Shown here: in pieces, positions 35,421 through 46,400 of the stretch
Layout of the letters: every line of letters begins with the position of its first letter
Position numbering within the stretch: the first letter of the stretch is position 1
Assembly: GCA_021613375.1 (NCBI GenBank)
Contig: CM038726.1
Span: forward strand, 8,388,349 to 8,452,348
Direction: 5' to 3'
Length of the DNA: 64,000 nt
Origin: Megaleporinus macrocephalus
Lineage: Eukaryota > Chordata > Actinopteri > Characiformes > Anostomidae
Program-made: the position numbers and the translations under genes
The notes under the pieces: generated by a model
The model's database searches: none
The model's input: the letters and a program-made list of their open reading frames with translations, nothing else
What the model was told of the DNA's origin: nothing

Positions 35421-36455
35421 AAGTTCTGAATAAAAGGGGAGTTAAAGAGATACATTTTTAAACGTCCATTAAAGTGAGCACTAGTATCTATAAGCACAGG
35501 AACAGAAGTCCGGCTCTGTTTCTTATCTGTTTAAAGCTGCAATAGTGATAAAGTTCCAAAGTGGGAGGAGTGGCCAATCACAAAGCAGTACACATGCAGT
35601 GACCACTGAACCAGAACGACAATAAGAACAAAACACAGATTTATAATGACGTGTTAACGACTAACTTGGTTTCTTAACTAAATATAATTAAATAGAAATA
35701 AAATATGTATCATTTAAAAATATCGAGGAAAATACACAAATGTGACTTTAGTACATGTACTTTAGTAAAGTTACTAGTTACTACACACCTGTACCTGATA
35801 GTGACTGTACTGCAGCTGTTAGCACTTCTTACACATCTGACTATACTCATCTGTTCAAGTGTGAATTCATTCTCAGGATCTGAAAACACAGTTCTGTTAT
35901 TACGTCATCATGATTTTCTTCCATCTGATAACCTGTTTTTTATTAAGCTGTAGAGAGAAAGCTATTTAACCCTTTAAACGTCCTCACCAAGAATGGGAAA
36001 TGTTCTTGTTGTATTTTTTATTTGTTTTTATTTGTTATTCTAATCACATTAGCTTAGCATAGACACATTTAGCATAGAGAACGTAAAGAAACGATTAGAC
36101 CGTTTGGTAAGGCATGTTTTTAAAAGAGGATTTATCTCTTATTAGTCTTATTTTTGTTGTATAAAGTTACATAATTGTGTTCTTCCTTTTGCTATGGGAC
36201 CCAGATTTTGTATAAAGCTGCTTTGTGACAACTGTTGTAAAAGGCATTATATAAATAAATCCTGACTTGTCTAAAGGCATTTCTATTGAATGATAGACTG
36301 AATTATTTTTTAGACTAACATACCTGCCGTTTGGTAGACATGGCACAATTAGGTTGGGTTGAGCTCGACTCCTTCTTCATTAAGATATAGCAACTCAAAA
36401 TGTGCTCTACCAAGTAGTGAGGAAGAACATGAAAGGGTTAAATATGCCAGTGGCT
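35421..36455. other. No gene; repeat fragment near 36.2 kb
   Basis: 36,190-36,270 holds GCTTTGTGACAACTGTTGTA and TTATATAAATAAATCCTGAC, the counterpart of the repeat family at 6.7 kb. The rest is unassigned. Confidence 0.5.
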
Positions 36456-36459
36456 GAGC

Positions 36460-36915
36460 CTCTAAATTAATTTTATCCCATATCTTACAATCATAGAGCA
36501 CTAAAATTATTCAGACAGAGTGTGTAATTACTGAATTCAGTTACTTTAAGGTGGACATGTTGCTGATACTGGCGTTTCACTGTGTGGATAAGTTTTGATC
36601 AATTGAATGGGACACTGTGGAGCAGTAACACATGAACACATGAACCTAAGGCCAACATGTCCAAGCATGGACTAGAGGGGTATAAAGCCCCCAAGCTGTG
36701 GCCCGTTATCTGGAGTGATGGGGCTCCATCCAGTACATACGGGATGATGTAGAATGATTCAGAACTGTTAATCCAACACCAGTACATAACCTCACTAGTG
36801 CTCTTGGAGCTGAATGCCATCAAATCCTCATAACAATATTCCAATAGTTAGTGTGAAGTCTTTCCAGAAAAGTGGAGGCTGTTACGATAGCAAATGTGGG
36901 ACAAGCTTTCTACTA
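36460..36915 (+). mobile_element. Tc1-like remnant
   Basis: The plus strand from about 36,780 contains GCTCTTGGAGCTGAATGCCA and the transposase C-terminal block CCAGAAAAGTGGAGGCTGTT, standard near the end of one fish Tc1 group. The upstream part is heavily diverged. Confidence 0.6.
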
Positions 36916-39106
36916 AACTCAGAAGAATTACATATCATATACTGTACAAATAAAATAATAAAACTAACTTATTCTATATTTGTGGCAGAAACAAAACTTT
37001 GTAAACCTTAACACATCTTTAAATTGAGGCACTTACATAATTCTGCTGCTCATGCTGCGATTCACCTGTTTCAGGATCTAAAAGTTAAGCTGCGTGACCA
37101 TCAAGCTTTTTTTATTTTTGGAAAATAGCTCTTCTTCTCGGGTTTGATGTCCTTTTGATGGGACATTTTAAGATTGTACCCCGATCTTGTACCTGAAGTT
37201 AGATACAATGGACCCCATGCATACCTTCCTTTTCTTCTTCTTTGTGGACTCATCAGTCTGAAAGTCAGAATCAGTATCTGAAGAAATGAGCAGGGAATGA
37301 TTCTCCTCGCCATCTAGTTCTTTTAATCAAAGCTATAGGCGTATTATTCATACTTCACTTTCTTCATATATCTGACTCTGTGTGGTTTCTGGTTGTATGA
37401 TAACTAAAACAAATTTATCGGCTGGGCCTTTTGATGAGACACCTCAAGTTCGCCAACATCAAGTCATTTTTCAACTGTAAATCTTCTGGCAGCTCAGGTG
37501 TTGTACAGTATTTTATTTCTATCCTGGAACTAGTGAAGTGCCACTTTAACCAAAATAACTGTAATCCAATATGTAAAATTTAAAACAGGACTGCAAGGCT
37601 TTTACAGACTGAATTACACATTAAAATAATCATTTAAAACATTCCTGGTGGATTTACATATAAAAACATCTTTTATAACTGTACCCACTATTATTTCACC
37701 ATACCATCAAATAGGTACCTACAATAGAGGAAATGTGTTTTTCTGGACTTTCTGATCTTCACTAATTAGAATAGGGTGAATTTAGCGTTATTTCAGAGCA
37801 CGACAAACACCAGATCAGATACAGTCACATATTCACACTTCATTTATATATTTTCATACAAAATAAACAATATAATTATACTGACTGTGTCATAACTGAA
37901 CATCCAGAAAGGAAAGATTTTTACTTCTATACAAAGTAGAAATCTTTCTGCACATAACTCAGCCAATCCCTCAGCCTAAACTCCCCCAAGACTACCCCAA
38001 AGGCACAGTAGTTAGAAAGCAATACTGTATAGAAGAACAAACTAAAAATTTTATTTCAAATCATTAAGAAGTCACGTTGTACGCTGTGCTGTCACTGTTC
38101 CCATAAACAACTAACACACACACAGTGTTTACAGTTTATATATAGAGACAGGACTGATCTTACTATAACACACATTATTCACAGTACAGCTCAGAACAAC
38201 ATATCAAGTCAGATCTTACAGTATATACAATATATACAAACATCACAATATACAGAAATATTGGATGTACATGTGATTAAATATAACAGAAATATTTACA
38301 TTTACTGTAGTTTCTAAAGCTTTAAGACTTCTTTATCCAGCAGCTGATGAATCACTACTGAGATTCAGATTATAAAATAAACACCTGAGATGTTGATGTT
38401 ATTTAGAAATTACAGATTAGAAATATTTAAATCTTCACCTCATATATGAATCTGATCTGTCTGTTTAGAATCACTGATAATGAATTGAAGAGTTTGTGAT
38501 GAATGCTGGCTGACTGGAGGTGAAAACCTGTGATATCATGTACACTTGTTTAAATGATGGTCCTGGTTCTACTGAACTCCATAAACACCAAGTCCTAGAA
38601 CCACTGTTCTATGACACTTCTTCAGTCTAAGTTCTGGTCCTGGTGAATCTCCACCCTGCATGTTATGTTGTCTTCTCCTTGTGATGCACTTCATCCAGCA
38701 AATCAGCAACAAACAGACAGTACAGAGAAAGTACTGAAAGCATGAGTACTGGATCAAAATCTTATACAATTACTGAACTGAGTATTTTAGTCTTTTAGTA
38801 CGAGGGTTGTAGAGACTACATAGTGGTCTGAGCCAGTAACTAAGGGAGATGACACTTTCAAAAGGTCAGTTGATGAGTTACAGACATTCATCCATATGTA
38901 TCAACCAACATTCGACTGTAACGCTGCCCACATAACAGATTCACCTCATTTATGTAACATAGAAGGTGAATAAATTAGAGTCACTCTGTTACATGATGAT
39001 GTGGTTTCTTCTGATGTGGAGCTTCAGGACTGATTCATTCTGGAGAATATCAGAACTATTACTGCTACATTTGACTTCCTGTGTTAAAAAATAAAACTGA
39101 CGGAAA
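36916..39106. other. 3' flank of the GIMAP gene; no other gene
   Basis: No supported exon. On the minus strand an AATAAA at 38055-38050 lies about 1.05 kb beyond the GIMAP stop codon and could be its poly(A) signal. Confidence 0.4.
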
Positions 39107-40464
39107 TCAAACATCCACCACTCCGCCTGATTTTTCACTTTGGTCCTTTTTTCTGAAGAGCCACTTCAGCACTCCTCCAGACTCTCCTCCTTCTTCCTGA
39201 GGTTCTTTTCCTGATGATCCTTCTTTCTCTGTTTCTGCAATTCTCATCACAGCCGTCTCATAAACCTCCTTTCTGAGTGAATGAGTTTCAGTGACTTCTA
39301 AAAGTCTCTGTTTCAGTGTCTCCAACTCTCTGTTCTTCTCCTCCATCTGTCTGCTGAACTCGTCCTGCATCTTTAACTTTGAGGCCAAAATGTTTCTCTG
39401 GAGTTCAGGCAGGATGATCTTCATGAGGTTTCTCTCTGCCTCCATTCTGGCTTCTCCTTCATACGTCTCCCTGATCTCCTCCATCTCCTGTCTGTGTCTC
39501 TTCTCCATCTCCCTCCTCTCCCTCTCTCTCTTTTCTTTTAGTCTCTTCACCTTCTCCTCCATTTCTGTTCTTCGCTCTAACTCTCGTCCTAGCTCTCGTT
39601 CCAGTTCTTTCCTTTTCTCTTCACCCCTCTCTTCTTTTATCCTCCTTTCTAGCTCAGTTGTTCGGTGATTAAGTTGTTTTATCTCTCCTTCATGCTCTTG
39701 TACTGCTCCCTCTATCTTTTTCAAAGAGTTCTGCACCTCATTTTCTAGTTTTTCCTTCATTTCTCTCTCTTTCATCTCCCTCTTTATCTTCATGATCTTT
39801 GTCTCTATTGCACTGATTTGAGATTCTACCTCTTGGTAGATCTCACTACTGTAGAACTTCTCTGTGTTTAATTCCACCATCTTCTCTATCTTCTCCAGCA
39901 GCTCTGAGGTTTGAGAAGCGTCTCCGCTCTCCTTAATGCTGAGACAGTGAAACCTGTTCCCACATTTCTCTACAAGTCTCTGGACCTCCTGCTTTCCTGA
40001 CTGGATAAACTCTTCAATGTTCTTCTCCTGGACTTCAGTAACAGTGAAAAGGATCATGGTGTTCCTCCAACATCTCTCTCCAAAGATCTCCTCCATTTTC
40101 TCCAGCATGCCTCTCTCCTCTCCTGTAGACTGCTTCACTGGTATGACTAGGAGGAAGACATGGGGTCCTGGGGCAGAAAGACGGACACAGAGTCCCACAT
40201 CCTGTCTCAGCTCCTCCAGAGAGAGTCCTGGACAGAACCAGTCAGGAGTGTCCACCACAGTCACCTGCCTCCCAGCCACCTCCCCCTGTCTGCTCTCACT
40301 CTGCTGCCTCACTGTAGACGCTCCAGCCTGGCTCCTCTCCTCTCTGCCCAGGATGGTGTTTCCTGCTGCACTCTTCCCACATCCAGTCCTCCCCAGCAGC
40401 ACCAGCCTGAGTTCTGCTACAGGAACTGACACTGGAGAGGCTGAACTAGAGGATTCTCCACTCA
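39107..40464 (-). CDS. AIG1/GIMAP-type GTPase exon with C-terminal coiled coil
   Basis: A 1,358-nt terminal exon after acceptor TTGATCTGCAG. It encodes about 452 residues beginning [12 protein letters not shown]1 P-loop GRTGCGKS is at residues 25-32, a switch threonine lies in GASTV (about 51), and G3 DTPDW is at 72-76. The hydrophobic HVFLLVIPV strand and the ILFTVTEVQ strand follow. The usual G4 Asp-containing motif after the LFT strand is not recognisable (TVTEVQ), so guanine recognition may be weakened or altered. From about residue 205 to 415 the sequence is an almost continuous Glu/Lys/Arg coiled coil, followed by a short polar tail ending GVVDV. Fish GIMAPs with long coiled-coil tails are known. 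Confidence 0.9.
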
Positions 40465-43400
40465 CTGCAGATCAACAAGAATGAGGATTTTAATCTCTTA
40501 TTATAAGCTGATGATCATTCTGTTCAGAGAAATGTATATGACTGTATGAAACTGGAATTATTTACTATCTGGAGGAAGATATTCTTTACTGTCTCTTCTC
40601 CTGAGCGGTGCTGCAGATTCTGGAATCTCTCCACTGACTATGAAACAGAAGAACCACATATAATGAAGATTGTTATTGAGTAGTTTGTAGATGGTATATA
40701 GTATAAAATCTCTGTGTGAGTTTAAAGTTCTGCTGTGTAATTATTATAAAATAAGGACAGTACATTATATTTTAGTATGTTTAGTATATTATTAGATTAT
40801 AATGTATTACATTGTACATTATTATTATATAGTTACTTTTATTTATATTAAAACATGTATTCTAGTGTAACAGCTACAGTGTGTGATCAATGTTAGACAG
40901 TAATATAAATAATTAAACATGTAATATTTTTATTTTTATTGTTTGTAACTTCATACAATCCTAATAGTTACTTACAGCTTGGAGGATTAAATTCTTTACT
41001 GTTTCTTCTTCTGGCTGTCACTGATGAGTCTGGGTCTGTTCTTTCCTGCAGCTGCTTGTTTCTCTCCTCTAGAAGTCTGTCTTTCTCCTCAACCTGCTTC
41101 TCTCTTTCCATTCGCTGTGTGTTTCTCTCACTTAGAAGTTTCTCCTTCTCTTCCAGCTGTTTGTCTTTTTCACTTAGTTCAGTTTTCTGTTGTTCAATAA
41201 TCTCTAAATGTTCTTTTATAGCCGCGTCTTTCTCTTTCAGTTTTAGTTCTTTATCATTCAGTTGTTGTTTTATCTCTTTTAATTCTTCATCTTTCTCCAC
41301 AAGTCTTTTCTCCATTTCTTCTCTTTGCATTCTATGATTCTCTAATTTCTTTGTTGTTTGTATCAGTTCATCTTGTGTCTCTGTGAGAAGTTTTTCTTTC
41401 TCTTCTAATATTTTGTTCTTCATCTGAAGTGTTGCTGTATTTTCAGTAAGAAGTCTGTTTTTCTCCTCAACTTGTTTTTCTCTCTCCATTAACTGTGTGT
41501 CTCTCTCAGTTATAGTAGTTTTTGTTTCTTCGAGCTGTTTGTTCTTTGCAGTTAAATCTGTAAGAAAACATTAATTCAGAGAAAGTAAGTTTATTAGCTG
41601 TAAAGGAAACATTAAAGTAAAACAGACTTTTTTTCTATTTAACAAATTCTGGAAACAATTAGTCAGTTTACAGATGTACAGTACTGAGATTTAACAGCAG
41701 TAAGATTATTAGCTGCTAAAGAGACATGCAGATTTTATCTCTTAAAAAATCCCTGGAAACAATCAGAACTCTAATATAATACACACTGAATTATACACAC
41801 ACCAAAGAATATAAACAAATCAAAAATATCTTCTGATTCACTAGTTTGACTTATTGCTGATTTACATACTCTTGACGTTCTCTCAAGTTAGAATCAGATT
41901 AAGGGGATCCTGATCAGTTCATATCTCTCAATGTACTAAACACATGACTGCAGAACACTAGAGGGCACCATTGAGTAAGTCCTTAATAAATGGGAGTTTA
42001 TGGAAATAAATGGCTAACAAAAGTTGTACTTTACTTTTCATTTTATGTTGAAATTATTTTTCATTTCAGAAAGAATTTTAATGTTTTATTATAATTTATA
42101 TCAGAAAAATAACAGCAGTGCTGAAGATTTTCATGCTGTTCTCTGTCAGTCATTCTGAACTGTCTCGGGAGCGGAGCGCCCTCTAGCGTCTAACAGACCT
42201 GCAACACACTGAGTGTCAGTTCTCCTCACTATAAATTCTCTCTCCTGGTGATTTTCCAGCAGGACTGAACTCACACATATGCTGATATGCTAAAGGTTTG
42301 ACTGCTAGTGTGTGTTGATAATGATTCAGGTACATTAATGAACACAGTTAATAAAGACTGAAACTGCTGAGCTTAAACCTGAAAACTCACCAGTCATCTG
42401 TGATGAAATGATACTTTTCAGGGTTTCAGTTTCAGTCTGTAGGTCAGAATTCTGCTGTGCTGAAATGATAAAGACACAATATTAATTTGATCACTCAGAT
42501 ATTTTCTAATCAGTCTGTGTGTTAAATTCTTACCTGTGTGTTTAAGTTGTTGATCTTTCTCTTCTAACTCTTTCTGCTGACGAGTGACTTCAGTTTTCGA
42601 TTCTTCCAGTCGCATCATCATCTCCTGTAGTTTGCTGCTCTTGTCCTGCAGTTCCTTTCTCAGTGTGTCCAGTTGTTCTTTACTGCTGTCCACCTCTTTC
42701 ACTGTGTTCTCCAGTAGAGTCTCTTTCTCTCTCAGCAGTTTGGTCTGGTTCTCCAGTCGTGTGTCTTTATCTTTAATCTGTTTATTAACATTTTCAAATC
42801 TTTCATTTGTTTCCTTTAATAATGAATCTCTCTGATCAATAATCTCTAAATGTTCTTTTATAGTCGTGTCTTTCTCTTTCAGTTTTATTTCTTTATCATT
42901 CAGTTGTTGTTTTATCTCTTTTAATTCTTCATCTTTCTCCACAAGTCTTTTCTCCATTTCTTCTCTTTGTATTCTATGATTCTCTAATTTCTTTGTTGTT
43001 TGTATCAGTTCATCTTGTGTCTCTGTGAGAAGTTTTTCTTTCTCTTCTAATATTTTGTTCTTCATCTGAAGTGCTGCTGTATTTTCAGTAAGAAGTCTGT
43101 TTTTCTCCTCAGCTTGTTTTTCTCTCTCCATTAACTGTGTGTTTCTCTCAGTTATAATAGTGTTTGTTTCTTCCAGCTGTTTGTTCTTTGCAGTTAAATC
43201 TGTAAGAAAACATTAATTCAGAGAAAGTAAGTTTATTAGCTGAAAAGAAAACATTAAAGTAAAACAGACTTTATTTCTGTTTAACAAAGTCTGGAAACAA
43301 TTAGTCAGTTTACAGATATACAGTACTGAGATTTAACAGCAGTAAGTCACTGTCCAATGAAAATCATCTCCATTTTTGTTGATTTTGAGTTTTCTATATC

Positions 43401-46400
43401 ATTTAAACACGCCAATGGACAGCGAAGATATAGATTTTATCTCTCTTACAAAAAGCCTGAAAACTATCTACTGTAATAAGACGAAATACATACATTAATA
43501 AGAAAATTAATTGAAAACAATTACAATATCAGTCAAAAATCTAGACACAACTTAAACTACTTTTCCACATTTTCGGCTCACAAGTAATTTTGCTGCAAAA
43601 ATGTGGGATATTTATTTTTCTATTAAACACATATTATAGGCTGAAAACATTAAGAGTTTAAATGAGGAAATAAATGATGGAGAATAATTAATTACAATTA
43701 TATTATGAGTCAAACATTTCAGACAAACCTCTTTTAAAATGTTTCTCCTTATTTACATTATTTTTTACATTTTTCAATCATAGTGAAACATCAGAACGAC
43801 AATATAACACATACAGAATTATACACACCAAAGAAATGTAAACAAATCATATATATCTTTGTTTATTTTTTTACAGTATACAGGTTTTGAGTAATAGGGT
43901 GTCAGCATTACTGCTACTGTGTGCTGACGGGTTGGCAGACATGGGACCAAGTCACTAATTTGCAAGTAGCAAGTAAGTCCCAAGTCTTGACAATCAAGTC
44001 CAGAGTCAAGTCCCAAGTCAATACAAGCGAGTCTTGAGTCGAGTCCCAAGTCTTAAACTTCGAGTCCTAGTCAAGTCACCAGATGTAACGTCATTTTAGT
44101 ATTTAACACAATTGATGCAGTTGATCAGTAGAATATTAAACTAACATTAATATAACATTAAAATTTTTAAAGTTTGTATTATAACAAAAATAACCTGCAT
44201 ATGAAATTAGATCATTTCAAGCAGTTCTAATCACTAATCACCTCATTACCAGTCCATTACCAGTCTAATCACTTCATTACCAGTCCATTACCAGTCCAAT
44301 CACCTCATTACCAGTCCATTACCAGTCCAATCACCTCATTACCAGTCCATTACCAGTCCAATCACCTCATTATCAGTCCATTACCAGTTAAAACAGGTGA
44401 TAAAGCAGAAAAACACTAAAATGTGAGGCAGTGGGTCTCGAAGGCCGAGGCTGAGAAACACTGCACTGTATAAAAGTCTTAGTACTCATTACACCTACAG
44501 GAATTTTAATAATCACATTCTAAACCCATAAGCATTAATATCTGGACGGGTCTTTCAGTTCTAACAGCATGTGTGACTCTGCAGTAGCTCTGCATGGACT
44601 GATCAGTGTTTGTACTGTTCTCCACTACTGGAACACTTCCTGTCTGAGACGCTGAGCTTCCTAAATGCTTTAATGTTTCAGTAAAGTTCTCAGTGGACGG
44701 TGGAATATCTAGGAGGAGGAACAGAGGGAGAGAGCTTCCTTCACATTAGCTGTTGTTTATCATTATGTCACTAAGTTTGCTATCTTGTTATCCAGCTAGC
44801 TAGCTAACTGCTATATGTGAAATATACACAGCAGAGACTTCCTGTTCTTTGTGCCTCAAAAGTGGAACAAAGTTTGAAGTGGTTGCAGCTCCATCTGTGA
44901 TCTTGACTCCACGTGTCCTGCATGTCGCAGTTCTTTTTTATTTACTGCAGCAGAATCTTTGTAGTTGAACTGGATTATTTTCAGGAGTTTGTTGCTCCTC
45001 GTCTCCGCACAAATTCAACACTGGCACCCCCCCAAAGCCTCCCATGATTGGCTGCAGAACTTTACTTGCTGCTAGGTTACGGATAAACTGAGCGGCGCAG
45101 CTCAGCTGCCTAGCGATACAGCACCATTTAATACAAACTGATCAGTTATTTGATTTAAAATTTCCTTATTTATTATATAAAATAGGGTGGTGAGTATGGC
45201 ATCACATTAGTGTCAAAACTCGATCGTGCAAAAACACGAGGTGAAAGATATAAAGCTGAATATTTCACGCACGTAAATGTTTCACTTCTGAGCGTAAATG
45301 TGAAACTCGCGAGCACCGAAAGAGGAATCGCACGCGCAGTTTTCATAAACACGCGCTCAAACTGCTCGAATGCTTTTTTTCGTTCGCGATTTGATGTTTT
45401 TCCTCGCGCGCAAAGTGCAATACCATCGGCTGCTTTTTAGTTTTTAGTCTTATCACTTCTTATCAGCACGTATTCACTCGTTACCGCTGCAACTCGCTCA
45501 GTTAGGCTCATATACTCTGCACATATTCGCGTTTGGCTGCTGCTGTACAATCGCTGCTGTGCCCACAATCAATCAGACAGACTCCTAAATCTTTCAAACA
45601 ACATTTTGTAAGTGGTGGTGAAGCAGAGAACAAAGAACGATCACTACATTTCCCCACAGTTCCCCATCTCTCCATTTCTCCCACTAGTTTCTATCTAAAG
45701 AGGTCCAAGCAACGCTGTAGACGGTAAGGGACCGTCTATAAGTGCGGCACACTTCACAAACGTACAACCTAATGATTTATACGTATGACATACACATACA
45801 AATCGCTAGTAGTGTACAGAGTAACTTCATATCTCTACATCATATGGCTGTCTTAACAGTTGTAATTTAATACTTATATAACTAAAATTCAACCAAGTCT
45901 TATCTTACAAAATTAAAGGTTGCAGTATATTCAGCCTCTGTTTAACACCACAAGCAATTTGAGGTATGTACATCATATGGATGTATGTAATTAAAATAAT
46001 AATTATAATATAATAGCAATTCATTACTTTTAATACATAACTAAATATCAACCAAAGCATATCATACCAAAGTAAAGATTGTAGTATGTTCGTAAGAAGG
46101 GTTTTAATAACCCACACATGATTTTATTTTACAGCAGGCTCATGTGTGTCTCAGTAAAGTTTTAGGAGGTTTTGGTTTAGTCTGTAAGTATGTCTGCATT
46201 GTTTACCACAGCTCTGTAAAAGTAGTAGATTTTGACATAATCTGTGTTTTTCAACGTCAAGTATCATTTAACACATACAGATTCTTCATTTTTCAGAATG
46301 TTGTACGTTATTGAACAGTACCCCACTTTATACACGGTCCCTTATCCCTTCAGTGTTGCTTCGACCTATTTAGATAGAAGCTACTGGAAGAATGGAAAGA

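Noticed and set aside
40939..41337. Ser/Phe/Cys-rich plus-strand open frames opposite the coiled-coil exons (also 39,291-40,484, 42,584-42,835 and 47,732-48,122)
   Set aside because: Antisense shadows of Glu/Lys-rich coding sequence on the minus strand.
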